Notes: generated by a model from the sequence alone, not told the origin. Counted from the stretch's first letter, positions 14,101 through 24,629 are shown. The stretch is DNA of 64,000 bases from Cardiocondyla obscurior (GCF_019399895.1 NC_091870.1:8911001-8975000); one strand, 5' to 3'. Numbers and translations are program-made.

Positions 14101-17100
14101 CGTTCTGCGAGGATTCCGCGCGTTCTCTTCGATCGTTCTATTTTCCCGATATCTAAGTAGATCAACTGAACTACAAAGATCAACCCTTTTATCTCTATGA
14201 AATCTCAAATCTTTTACAGAGCACACTATTGCGAGATAATATTTTATCAATTTTACTACTCGGAAAATTAACGAAAAAAACAAATAGAATTCACGCAACG
14301 TGTCGTCTTTTTTTAAAATTTGACATACAAGCGACTTGAACTTTGACAATATTTTTGGCAAAAAAAAAATATATATATATATTTAATATTCTGTATAATT
14401 GACATAAATTTTACTTTTGTTTCGAGAGTTTGTTTCGTCGTTACACTATTTGACAATTAGCATCGTGAAAACGGCGCGGATAATCGCGACGATTTTTTAA
14501 ATATAAAATTATTAGTCACTCCTAGAACTCGTAGATCCTTCTTCGAATTTTATGCTACTCTGTTCTCTAATTAAGGAACTCTATTCATGGTGTACCCTGG
14601 GGGTAATGTAATCCGCGTCCCTAAGGGAACGCCTATGCATTCTAATGTAGGAATAACAGCCTCTTCTGCCTATTATTTCGCGTCGTTCTAACTCAACATG
14701 TGTACCATTACTCACCCCAAGTACGATTCGTAAATTTGTAAATTTTAATTAATGTAGAGTCAATTTTTTTTTATATCAATTAATATCTAAAAATAATGAA
14801 AATGTACTATTATCTTTTCTTTAATTAACACAACTCTAGTAGTGGTTTATAGAAATTTGAAATATTGAATCGGTACCTTTCGTCATATTCCCTTTTTGTT
14901 TAAACAAATGCGAGCGTCTTTTAATCGTTCAGGCGCGTCTCAAAGTTTCTTCTTGCATTGCCCTGGTGTCCTAATACTCGATCGATGGAATTTGACCGTG
15001 GGCGAGAATCGTTCTCACGCTCGAGGCAGGATCTCGACGTCCTCGACGAAGACGTCCTCGGATATAGTCGAGGGGTCGTGAGAGGGTTCGAACCTTGGAT
15101 CCTCCTTCGCGATCTTCCCTGCTCGCCGTATATAGACGAGGACCTTTGAACCGTTGAATTTCATGTCGATAATTCCAGCACGTTGAGGGAGGCTTGATGT
15201 CGCGTCGAAAATAATTTACACTATGAAACAAACGTTTTAAAAGTATTGTCAATGATTGACCGTAATCTTAAAAGTGAGTTTTCTCTTTGATCTTTCTTGA
15301 CTGGTTTTCTCAGTGCGAGGCTTTTTAAGAACGCTTTAAAATAAATTGTTGGATAAATAAATAATCTTTCACTGTTACCGCGTACTTAACTATTCTTTGA
15401 AGCAAAATTTTGTACATAAAATTCTTTTTAAACGCAGTTGTGCGACTTTCACGATACTCCCACTTGTGCTGGTTAAAAAATCCAAGGTATTAAAGTTCTC
15501 GGAAGATACTATGGATCTTTTTCTTTTTTTCCTTTTTTTTTTTTTTTTCGTGGAAAGGCAAAGCCTCATCCGTTAGGTTCGTGGGAATCGAAGGACGAGT
15601 CGCAACGGGCGTGAGAAAGCAGTTACAAAGAGAGATCGAATCTTCTCAGGGTTACTAGGGAATCATTCGATGCAAAGAAGCTCTTTGGGGTACGAGCATC
15701 CGTTAGTCGTTATTAAGTAACTCCATTAATTACGCCTCGGTAATTAATCAACTCTTGAAAATATAATTCCCAAACATTTTGTTAAAATATTCTATTTAAT
15801 TGACGTTACACACTTATTTCATTGTATAAAAAGAAAAAGAAAATATGCGACTCCCTCCTTAGCAAGGGATGGTGTTAGGTGGGCCTCACTTTGAACAGAA
15901 AAATAAAAATTTATGTGAAATTATATAAAAATTTTATAAAAGTCATGTAGTCGGGGGAGGAATTAAAAAAAAAAAAAACAGGAGAGAGAATGCTGATTAT
16001 TCCACATTCCAAAAGTCGAATAGTTTGTTTTATCGGAAAAAAAAAAACTCTTGAAACTCAGCTTCTGTAAAGTTATCGAGATCACTAAGTACTTTATACT
16101 TAGCATTTTTACACTTAAAAAAATAAGGAGTTTATAGCTTTGGCGAGCGCAGAAATTATACAAGTTACGTTTTAATAATTTATTAAGACATATTTGGCAC
16201 AAAAGTAAATTATCAGCGTACAATGTAGCATACAGAAAAACGTGCGTTGCACGACATCAGCTTCAGCGTGACGTTCTTGTCACATACTGACTGCCTGATA
16301 TCGAGTGTTCGATTAATTCGTATTTAAAACATTCTTCACGCCTCGATTTAACTTCAACACGTAATTAACAATGTCGCCATTAATGAGTTTTATACAATAT
16401 TAAATACGACGAGACGAGACGTAATTAATCTAACAAATATTACTTTATATTTACTGCGTCCACCATTGCACGAGTAGATTTTAGACATCGTTGCTTCTTC
16501 GATGACATGTATACCTGATAGAAAGAGACTGAAAAATTTCCGTTAGCGCATTTTTTTACGCCACGTAGAACATTCAAACAAAATTAATATTACGATTCTG
16601 CTTCTACAATCATTGCATTAAAAATACAGATATTTTATTCCTGAGTCACATTAATTAGATATTCGTTAAAAAAAAAATTATATTTTACATTGAAAATCAA
16701 CAAAAGAAAATTATGAATGACGCTAAATATATTAGCTTCTTTTTACTTGTAAATTAAATGCAACAAACACCGTAAGTTTTACATATAATTTGGTATAAAC
16801 CGAAAGTGCATACGTAAATAAAAAGCCGTGTACAAAAGGGAAAAATAAAAAAAAGAAAAGTGCACAATGAGAATATATTTAAGAAAAATAAATTTTTTTA
16901 TGATTCGGTATACGTCATTTATTCTTGCAGTATGTAAATGAAATACGTAGGATAGGAATTTATACATTTCTCAGATCTATAGATCTCTTGCTCGGGAGCG
17001 TCTCTTTTCTTCTAGTATCGCTAGAGTCCCGTCATTTTCTTCGAACATTTAGGGCCTGGTCAAGGCCGAATTTCACGAAGTACCACTTCGACGTTCCTGT

Positions 17101-20100
17101 TAGCTTAATAGAAAATCTTGTACTAATTTATATTTACAATACTTTTCACGCCTCTCAATGAATTACGGCAGCTGCCGATCTGTCTTCGAAGCGATATGCT
17201 ATTAGTGTCACTACAAATTGAATCATATTATCATTAAGATAATTCTCTCTCACTTCGCGAGACATTTTTTAGCTTTCTGTTGTTCCTACTGCCCTGCTCG
17301 CCGGAATATACGAGATATCCGTTAAAATATTGAAGAATCTCTCTCTTTCGTTCAGCTCTGTGTTTCCTCATTGCGGCAAAATTCTAAAGATATGTCAATA
17401 GTTAAATTTCGTATGTCTGTAAATTTTAAATTATTTCGTTCGATATATAAAATTAATATAGAACTATTATTTTCAAGCGCGATAAAGTAATGTAAATTTA
17501 TTGGTATTTTAATTAACTGATATTTTAATTAACTATAGTATATTAAAATTAATTGTCCTTGGCAATTTAGAAACTTAAATCTAGGTATTATCCGCTGATT
17601 TAAGACTATTATTCGAATATATTATTTCGATAACTTTGGTTATTTAGGCGAAATATTTTTTTTTTTAAGACACGCGTTTAATTTAGGACCCTCACAAACC
17701 TTAAGACCTTCGAAAAGTTATGTTGCCTTATCCCAAAAGAGGATCAATCGCCCCAGGCGTTAATTGTTTCCCTTTCTTCTGCATTCAATATCTCGTTAAG
17801 AATTTTTTTCGTTAATTTTTATTTTCCGTCGGAATTAAAATAGAATTATAAAATCTAAACTATATTGTAAAACTAAGTACAACAAAATCGCATATTTGTC
17901 GAGCATCGGAAAAAATTAGAATTATTGTTTAAAAGAAGGCAGGTACATGTAAAAATTAATACAAAGATGCGTAAAATTGTTCTGAAAATGTATATGTATA
18001 TGTTAACGCATACATGTATCGCGAGATATAAAAGGGTCGTAAAGGGATGAGTGATGCAAAAGATGCCGAAGATACCCGTGATACTTGTTAGACTCTCATG
18101 ATATTCTGGTCTCAGAAGCGCCACGCGCCGTGGTGATCTTCCCACGAGTCCTCACAGAGTTCTCACGCGGACTCCTTCTCTTCTTCCAAGTGTGCCTCGG
18201 TCACATAAAAAAGACGCGAGCGAAAGAGAGAGAAAAGAGCGAAAAGGGCCGCGGCAAGAATAGTAAATGATTTTCTCGGCTGATCGAGTCACAAGAAATT
18301 ACGTATACGTGCACACATAATTTAATCTCTTGTGGAAAATATATATTCAATTCTGCCTGTGCAATACAAATCGCGTCGAAAAATATGACATATTAACTTA
18401 TTATTTAAAGGGAATTTTAATACAAAAAAAAAAAAAAAACCGGGAGTTGGGTAAATAAATACGTTCCGACGTGGGCAAAAAGGAACTTCCTAAGTGTGTA
18501 TGTAATCTTGGCAGGTCTGAGTTTCGGTTTCTTGCGTTTCTGGAGAGATTCTCCCACGGTGCGATCCCGTGGGAACAATTTAATTGGCTTAAGAAGCTAG
18601 CCTCTTGTCCCAAGACGACGCTTTATCCCTCTTTTATCGCGTCGCTCTTCCTTTTCGTTCTCTTCGTCGAACACTGGTCATTTTAAGCCATTTAACCTCC
18701 CGTGTCGAGGATCGTCGACCTCAAGTTAAATACCTCGTAAAGCTCGACCTTTATCATGATCCATTCCTCTCGGGCCTCTAATTGTGCGGCTTGACGAAAT
18801 TGATTCTATCGTATCGAATGACGGTTTCCGTTCGCAAAAGGTGACAGGACTGCTGCTATTTTATTTCTGGAATGAAAAGGCACGCGGGATTAGTTAGATT
18901 AAATATTCGAATCTGCAAATAATTCAAAAGGATAAAGAACGCGATAGAAATCTCTCTTGTACCCTGATGCATGCCTGGTTCACGAAGCGACGATTTCAGC
19001 CCCAGATTTAGCATCTTCTCACGCTCAAGTCCCACCCCGTCGTACCTCCGAAATCTCATTATTTTTTATACGGACAAACGATGAGAAGAGCGCACTGTGA
19101 GAAAGCCGGATGGTGCGGTGCCGCGCCGCAAGACTATTTTCTCACGATTTTGGAATTCGTCGCCTCTAAAGTTATCTTTGGCCTTTTTTTATAGATTGAA
19201 ACGTTTCTTAAATCCGACACGTATAGTTCTGTACACCGGTCATAAAAAGAGATTTATCGATCGTAAAAAAAAAAATGTGAGAGACTCTTAAAGATTTTCT
19301 AACATGGGTAGTGATAAGAACTTAGGTTCCTCGATATACATAAAAGTTAAATCGAATGATTTATGATTAGATTTATATTTCAGTCATAATAAAAAAAAAT
19401 TAATAAAATAGTATGTCACAGATGTAAAATTTTTGCTGAAAAATCGTATTTTCTTCAGTATTGTATCATACCAGTAATAATAGATTCAACGTTCTAAGTT
19501 ATACGCTTAGAAGAATCAGGCAAGCATAGCGAGATCGTAGTCGACCTAAGCTGCGCTCGTACGCTAAGAGCAGCCTTGAAACCCGAAGGTCGTTCTAAAC
19601 CTACCAGGTAAGATTCAGTCGAGCATACCGATGTCCGCGGCACTCCATCGCGTACTGCTCTTGTTGGTTGGAAAGATATCGGGACATTGGAATAGCAAAC
19701 AAAAATTATTTTACTCAGGAGAAATCTGAAAAATCCACGCTATACAGAAAGGTTTTTAGATAAGATATGAGATAATTACGAGAACTCAAATAGATAAAGA
19801 AAGTAAAATATACTTTGGCACAAGCGCGGAAGGAAACTTTTTGCTTTTAAAAATTATTGAACAAATATGCATTTTGTAGCTTAGGAAATTTGCGATTAAC
19901 ACCGAATTAATACCGAGGTGCAGAGTACACGAAATTTGTTCTCTCGGCTCGTTAATCATCGTCGGTTAGAACGTGAATGAAGATGTGAAGATTAATGGTG
20001 CGGTAGTAATTAATTCTGATGCAGTGATAACTCGCTGCCGGTCGAAGACGATCGAGTGGAATCTTCCGTTTGATTAATGCCGCGAGGCCTTTATCCGTTA

Positions 20101-23100
20101 ACTTCTCCCGGATTGATGTAATCTTCATTTTTGATTTCAATCTCCGAAAGCCCGGCGCTTTTCAAGTACCAGTATTTGCGAATTTCAGCGATTGAATTGT
20201 ATTGTAGTTTGAAATTAAAATGGGAACGTGTTTCACGATCGAGTTGCACCGCTGTTCCTCAGCGCGTGCACATTTATTTCGCGTTGCAGCCGGACAGATG
20301 ACAAAGCGGCCGATGTATGAATGAAGTGTACAATGCACGTGCCCGGTTTACATTCGCTGTTCACATTCACGTACGAAATGTTATGCTACCACCGACGGGA
20401 ACCAACGACGTTTCCCACACCCAGCACGCTCCGTTCTCACCGTAAAACCGACGGTTCCCAAGGCGCGTCCATGGGATTCGGTCTGAAATTCAAGTTCTTC
20501 TATTTCCACGCGAGTTAACTAAATACCTTTGACTACGTGCCCTTACTTTTAATTCAATAATAATCATTAGGTTTTTTTTTTGTAGAGTTTTAAACCTGCA
20601 AACATTTAAACGTTAATTAATGTTATAGTCGTCAATGTTTTTGAAATAATTACAGTGTGTTAAGCATCGTTTGTTAAGCGTGTTAATTATAGTCCTAAAT
20701 AACACATTTTTCACTAATTAGCATTTTTTAATTACTTTTTGTTAATTAGCATTTTTTAATTACTTTTTGTTAATTAATGTTATTTAATTAAATGTTTTAA
20801 TATACAATAACAGATATAATATCACAGTGTGGCAAATATTGTTTGTTGAGTATGTTATTTAGAGTTAAAAAATTTTTTTTTCTTTCTCAATTTTTTTTCA
20901 TTAAGTTTTTGTTTTTAATTAGTTGTTATTATAAACAAACAGTTGTAATATCATTTTAAACATCGTCTGTGTGCGATGTATTGTACGTACAGAAAGGAGG
21001 AAGAAAACTAACGTATCGATCGACTTTGGTAACCGTTCTGCTCGCCGCTACGTGGCGTATCTTTCGAGATTCTTCTCGCATGTAAAATTTATCTGAAAAG
21101 GGTATATAAGATCTACGAAATGAAGCAACGGCATCGCTTCTCGGCTCTCTGAGCTAAGATCAAAGTGTAGTATCTGTTCTTATCAGCTTAATATCTGATA
21201 CAGTCCCCATAGGGGACTCAGAATATTAAACTGATTTTTGGAATGAGGCGGGTGACCGGGGCTTGCTCCGACTCTGCCACGGGTCGGCTCTGCATTGCAG
21301 TACCGCAGAGCTCGGCCCACCGTTAATTAATTTAAGCATAATTCGTAGCCCTTAGAGCTAAGATCATAGTGTAGTATCGACAGTGAGAGCTAAGAAGAAA
21401 AAAAAAATTAATTAATCGACCCCGACACACCTCAATTCTATAATGCAATATATATGCAAAGCAATAAGCCACCAAATATTTTATTTGGAAAGAATGCATG
21501 CTATATTCATACACGAGGTTGGCGATAGTTAAAAAAATTTTAAGACTTATATAAAAGTAAATTTAAAGATGATGCGTATTTTTCCACAGGCCATCAGCTC
21601 ACGGTGTTCAACAGCCAGTCGACTATTCAAGTGGGCGGCCGATGGAATCGTAGCAAAGGCAGGGTGGAACGTCCGTTTTTAGGAGTGATAGCTGGACTAG
21701 TCGTCAACGGTGCTAGAATTTTAGAACTGGCTGCATCCAAAGATGGCAAAGTCGCAATTAGAGGAGACGTGCAGCTTTTGCCGGCTGGAAGTCTCCTGGA
21801 CCGTGCCCCGCCACTTCAGAGAATGCAACAGGTAATGTTTCTCGAGCTAGTCTAATTCCCAATTTTTACTGTAATCTAATAACCCTTTATTAATTTTATT
21901 TATAGACACCCGCGTCCGGTTTTCCCGGTGTCATGGATGACTTGATATTTTCCGGCGCCGGCAGTGGTTGCGCCGGCGACGACGAGGACGAGGAGTGCAC
22001 TCCAATCTACGAGTCAGGTTCCGGTAAGTGTAAGTAATATTTCCGAAGGAGTAAGTAACCTATTCTGCACGTTTTCCTCTGAAAAGGAATTTTTATCTTT
22101 ATATATGCCCGTGACTTATTGCGTAATTTTATTTCAATATTAAATACATTTCGTATTAACAATTTGCCATTGTTTTTTTTTTTTTTTTGCACGTTTTCAA
22201 CAGAATTAAATTTTAAAATATATACGTATATTTATTGAATTTATATATACGCAGATAAAATTTATACAGTAGGATGCATTGTCATATTTGCAGCAAAAAT
22301 TTTTTTATAGCTTTACGGTAGGATTATTAGATAAAAAGTTATTAACAAAATACTTACTTTCTCAAAAGCACTGGTGAGCCAGTCAGTTCATATATAAGAG
22401 ACCGCGTATTGATCCATGTTCGTGTTGTATGAAAGGAGAGACGTTTAGCACTCCCCTAGACAAGGATGGATTAACACATGTACTGGTAGGCACAGCCGTC
22501 ACTTGACGGAACTACCACACATTTTTTTTTTCTTTTGCGGTTAACTAAAATTAAAATAAAAAAATTACTATCTGGCTGAGTTCGTTAAATAATTCTACAA
22601 AGCTTTAGACCGTCATTTTTATCGATTTACTCCTCCATAAATTACATCACGTGTACAAAAAAGCGTTCTCATTATCGTTCACGCATTAATTATATTATAC
22701 ATTCAACATACATCGCACGAATAGCATGGCATGACTATCTTTTTCATGCTCACTCGTTTCCATATTTAATGTTCATATTGAGCTGCTCAAAAATTTTATC
22801 AGCTAAGACTGAATCTGCTAGAATAAAACTGTAAATTAAATTAACATCATTAGATAGATAAAAAAAAAATAAGGTTTTTAAATAATCTGTCTTAAATAAT
22901 TTAATGCTGTGCAGAATACGAGATTTGATTGTGTGTTACTCCGCGTAACGTTATATACATTTTAATTCTAATTATATCGCAGCATCATATCGACTTAATT
23001 ATTACACTACTTCTATTTCCAGATGATATCATCACCCCAGTATACGTGGCACCTACACGATTGCCAACGACATTAAGGCCGAAGGTGCATAAGGAAAATA

Positions 23101-24629
23101 TTCAAGAACGTCCATCATGTGACGACGAGGAAGACTGCGAAGAGGGTTCCGGTGACTCCAGAACAACGGAGGAAATTTTCGTTACCTCAGCCACTGGTAT
23201 TTGCTCGATAAAATAATTTTATAAAATTACGTGAACGAACGTCGATCGATTTTAGCATTCCCGGTTATCGACTTTATTTTTTAAGAGGACACTATTCTAG
23301 TCACTCTATTTTTTTTGCTTATATTTTAGGATCAATTATTTTTAATTAAAAAAATTTAAAACATTAAATTTATACATTAAATTTAAATATTAAAAGATCG
23401 AACACGGTGGTAGTAACTCAGTGTTCTTTTTGATAATTTAACATAGAAAATTCTCCGTCGTGAAAATACTGTGTGAGCGTCTTCTTCGTGTCCGCGATAA
23501 ATTTTTGTGACGCGCGCATCAGCCGTCGCCTGCCATGAAAATAGCACCACCCTGTTGCCGGGGGCGACTTTCCTTCCAGTAATAACTTTCACTTCGTCGA
23601 ATCAGGACATCGAGTCGAATACTCTGCTCTTAATTAGAGCGACACGTTTCTATCGCCCTCGGAATCACCCGGCTCGTTCTCGCTTACGCACGCGTGAATA
23701 TTTGTCGGCCTACGCACGCGTAAATATCGCCGCCTCCGTGTTTCGCATCCCGTTCCTCTCGTTTCTGCTCACGCTCGCACTCCTCACCTCCCCGCCTTTC
23801 TCCCTTCATCCCCTCCGCGAAGCGAACAACCCTCTGACGCACTCTTTTTTTTTATCTACCTTGCTTTCTGCCACAGATATCAGCTCGGTGACGTACACGA
23901 CGCCTCGTGAGTACTCGACGAGCCACATCAGCACCCAGACGACGTCGACGTCGTCGACGACGTTGGGCCGCGACGTCGTCACCGTTTCCGTCCAATATAA
24001 TGTGTCAACCACAGATTTCGAGACCAGCCATAGCAGGTACGTGTATCTGTCAAGTTACGTTCGCAGATAAAGTGCAAAAAAAAATTTTTACTATAGTCTA
24101 ATACTTATTCATAATGCACAACAAAAAGCCTCGAATTTTAATAAAATTGTACCTCATCCATAATTGCTTGGCTTCGATAAAAATTAAATGGTTATCGCTT
24201 ACGCTTTGCAGCAGCGTTGTGACGCATCGATCGACAACCGTAACGACGCAGTCGACCACGACGGAAATGACGGAACCACCACCGCCTCCGCCGCCACCGG
24301 TGCATCCGATGCCAACTCCGCCCAGGAACAACAACAATAAGCGGATCACATCCGAGGCGGCCGAAAACGCCGCGCTTATAATTGGCATCATAGCTGCCGC
24401 TCTAATAGCGATAGTCCTTATCATACTAGTGATCCTCAAGTTTAAGAACCGGCCAGAAACGAGTTACAAAGTGGACGAGACGAAAACGTTTTGTCAAGAT
24501 CCAAACGCGGCTTTGCTGGGCGCCGCCGGCTCTGGCCAGCCTTTTAACGGCGCCTTGAAGAACGGTGCCAACGGTAGTAAAACTAATAAAAAGCGAGAAC
24601 TGATAGACATTAAAGAGTGGTATGTGTAA
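1367..24629 (+). CDS. Nrx-1: Neurexin-1, 3' portion (11 exons; 5' part lies left of the window)
   Basis: Neurexin is a presynaptic type I membrane receptor that binds neuroligins and other partners through LNS (laminin G-like) domains. Exons joined here are 1367-1475, 6480-6802, 6932-7223, 8950-9243, 9897-10075, 10185-10356, 21590-21831, 21906-22023, 23023-23196, 23877-24036 and 24212-24629. They give 2481 nt with consistent phases and end at TAA 24627-24629. Domain order is the end of LNS4, LNS5, a six-cysteine EGF module, LNS6, an acidic and Ser/Thr-rich stalk, one membrane helix, and a cytoplasmic tail ending EWYV. Recognition rests on residue patterns shared with animal neurexins, such as FDLGDGA, GFEGCLASLDL, CLQQW-like CVQQWNSYTC and the juxtamembrane KFKNRP. 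Upstream LNS1-3 and EGF1-2 are not in the window. The 11.2-kb intron and the next-but-one intron carry snRNA genes. Confidence 0.96.
1476..6479. other. 5.0-kb Nrx-1 intron
   Basis: Contains a 30-A homopolymer at 2150-2179 and two CpG-rich islands (about 2900-3400 and 4440-6000) that hold many short overlapping open frames on both strands. None resembles a known protein and none has a convincing exon structure, so I call no gene. Confidence 0.65.
6480..6802 (+). CDS. Nrx-1: Nrx-1 exon: end of LNS4 and start of LNS5
   Basis: 323 nt in phase from the previous exon, with a GTGAAA donor after it. It includes VGQLQQIWFNG (LNS4 end) and TFTSKHTFVGLPVLKAY (LNS5 start). The antisense strand carries a 220-codon open frame that I take as a shadow of this exon. 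Confidence 0.94.
6932..7223 (+). CDS. Nrx-1: Nrx-1 exon: core of LNS5
   Basis: 292 nt after acceptor TTGCTTTTCAG, before donor GTAAGT. It contains ANGLILYNAGREHDFIAVEL, HYVFDLGDGA and NDGKWHAVSI, the classic LNS strand pattern. It ends in phase 1 within Gly. Confidence 0.95.
7224..8949. other. 1.7-kb Nrx-1 intron
   Basis: AT-rich, apart from a GC-rich patch at about 8500-8720 that is open on both strands without recognisable similarity. Confidence 0.65.
8950..9243 (+). CDS. Nrx-1: Nrx-1 exon: end of LNS5 and EGF3
   Basis: 294 nt. It closes LNS5 with HGFEGCLASLDL and DLISDAV, then gives a six-cysteine EGF module with spacing C-x4-C-x5-C-x8-C-x-C-x8-C between about 9138 and 9237. The donor is GTAAAA after GATG. 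The next base pair of the codon comes from 9897 (Glu). Confidence 0.95.
9897..10075 (+). CDS. Nrx-1: Nrx-1 exon: first half of LNS6, up to splice site 4
   Basis: 179 nt after acceptor TTTTGCAG. It reads GRGIITYTFPPDRRP, equivalent to the GGQITYKWPP segment of vertebrate LNS6, and ends in phase 0 at DYLEIEI. That is the position of alternative splice site 4 in vertebrate neurexins. Donor is GTTAGT. Confidence 0.94.
10185..10356 (+). CDS. Nrx-1: Nrx-1 exon: middle of LNS6
   Basis: 172 nt after acceptor ATATTACAG, before GTAAGT. It reads VEGNVFAVYNMGTND and QYHVVRFTRTGPNSTLQVD, the strand after splice site 4. It ends phase 1 in Gly and then faces the 11.2-kb intron. Confidence 0.94.
20640..20960. 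repeat. Diverged tandem repeats upstream of U2
   Basis: A perfect 28-bp direct repeat (TAATTAGCATTTTTTAATTA plus 8 more bases) occupies 20715-20742 and 20743-20770. Around it, a longer diverged unit recurs: ACAGTGTG followed by a TTGTTAAG or TTGTTGAG motif appears near 20652 and near 20825. Confidence 0.7.
21072..21112 (+). promoter_or_regulatory. Candidate U2 snRNA promoter (PSEA-like and TATA-like)
   Basis: Position -61 to -41 from the predicted U2 start is where insect snRNA genes carry the proximal sequence element; here it reads CTTCTCGCATGTAAAATTTA. A TATATAAG sits at about -30 (21103-21110). The element is assigned from spacing; I cannot verify it against a consensus for this clade. 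Confidence 0.5.
21133..21321 (+). ncRNA. U2: U2 spliceosomal snRNA
   Basis: U2 pairs with the intron branch point in the major spliceosome. The 5' end ATCGCTTCTCGG, the branch-pairing segment GTGTAGTATCTGTTCTTATC, the Sm site GATTTTTGG and the stem-loop IV core ATTGCAGTACC are all present in the right order and spacing for a U2 of about 189 nt. Stem I, stem IIb (GTCCCC/GGGGAC) and stem IV (GCTCTGC/GCAGAGC) differ from the fly sequence but stay paired. That compensation argues for a working gene rather than a pseudogene. It lies in a Nrx-1 intron on the same strand. The 3' end is placed by similarity and may be off by a few bases. Confidence 0.93.
21354..21378 (+). pseudogene. U2 snRNA 5'-domain fragment
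   Basis: About 25 nt (GAGCTAAGATCATAGTGTAG and onward) repeat the U2 segment at 21150-21174 with one mismatch, some 200 bp downstream. No other U2 domain follows, so it is a fragment of a second copy. Confidence 0.65.
21590..21831 (+). CDS. Nrx-1: Nrx-1 exon: end of LNS6
   Basis: 242 nt after acceptor TTTTTCCACAG, in phase 2 nt with the G of 10356. It reads HQLTVFNSQSTIQVGG and FLGVIAGLVVNGARILELAA, matching the QLTIFNSQATIIIGG and LSGLYYNGLKVLNMAA segments of vertebrate LNS6. It ends at a Gln codon in phase 0. Confidence 0.95.
21906..22023 (+). CDS. Nrx-1: Nrx-1 exon: acidic juxtadomain stalk
   Basis: 118 nt after a short 74-nt intron. It reads GVMDDLIFSGAGSGC then an acidic run DDEDEEC, the insect counterpart of the cysteine-bracketed acidic stalk in neurexins. 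Two GTAAGT donors lie 6 nt apart at 22024 and 22030. Confidence 0.9.
22391..22398 (+). promoter_or_regulatory. TATA box of U6atac
   Basis: TATATAAG at about -31 to -24 from the predicted RNA start, the spacing expected for RNA polymerase III U6-type genes in insects. Confidence 0.65.
22422..22525 (+). ncRNA. U6atac: U6atac minor-spliceosome snRNA
   Basis: U6atac replaces U6 in the minor (U12-type) spliceosome. The 5' half is nearly identical to the animal sequence: GTGTTGTATGAAAGGAGAGA, then TTAGCACTCCCC, then GACAAGGATGGA. The AAGGAGAG segment pairs with U12-type 5' splice sites. The 3' half has diverged but folds into nested stems (TGGTAG/CTACCA and CCGTCA/TGACGG). It ends in a long T run (22522-22531), a polymerase III terminator. 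It is shorter than the vertebrate RNA and lies in a 1-kb Nrx-1 intron, same strand. Confidence 0.93.
22522..22531 (+). terminator. Pol III T-run terminator of U6atac
   Basis: An uninterrupted run of about ten T directly after the last paired region of U6atac. Confidence 0.75.
23023..23196 (+). CDS. Nrx-1: Nrx-1 exon: stalk with second acidic Cys motif
   Basis: 174 nt after acceptor CTATTTCCAG. It encodes ITPVYVAPTRLP followed by CDDEEDCEEGSGD, an acidic segment with two cysteines. It keeps frame with both neighbours (phase 1 in, phase 1 out). Confidence 0.9.
23877..24036 (+). CDS. Nrx-1: Nrx-1 exon: Ser/Thr-rich stalk
   Basis: 160 nt after acceptor TTTCTGCCACAG. The Thr/Ser-rich sequence (STQTTSTSSTT) suits an O-glycosylated stalk. 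It ends in phase 2 at donor GTACGT. Direct family similarity is weak here, so the call rests on frame continuity and splice sites. Confidence 0.85.
24212..24629 (+). CDS. Nrx-1: Nrx-1 last exon: stalk, transmembrane helix, cytoplasmic tail
   Basis: 418 nt ending at TAA 24627-24629. After a proline run comes RITSEAAENAALIIGII, the conserved neurexin pre-membrane motif, then one hydrophobic helix at about 24369-24440. The juxtamembrane LKFKNRP (protein 4.1-type binding region), SYKVDETK, and the terminal KEWYV PDZ-binding motif (CASK/Mint type) follow. The acceptor is a tandem CAGCAG (exon may start at 24212 or 24215). Confidence 0.97.

Larger units (their letters stand above)
10357..21589. other. 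11.2-kb Nrx-1 intron, host of U2 snRNA
   Basis: Splits LNS6 in phase 1. It holds the U2 snRNA gene and its fragment near the 3' end, tandem repeats at 20640-20990, a GC-rich candidate exon at 11923-12050, and GC-rich patches near 13050-13200, 15000-15130 and 18470-18720. No protein gene is supported. Confidence 0.8.

Noticed and set aside
15020..15105. GGTTCGAACC T-loop-like motif suggested a tRNA
   Set aside because: The flanking bases do not form a T stem, and no D arm, anticodon arm or acceptor pairing fits the spacing.
19299..19320. ACATGGGTAGTGA resembles the 3' part of miR-71
   Set aside because: The miR-71 seed is missing (TTCTA instead of GAAAG) and no complementary arm follows.
23507..23876. 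Open frame running into the neurexin stalk exon, with a hydrophobic signal-like stretch, suggesting a short neurexin isoform
   Set aside because: The frame has no ATG before the exon, and exon 23023-23196 reading through its own donor meets a stop within seven codons. Without a start codon or a splice entry it cannot make the isoform.
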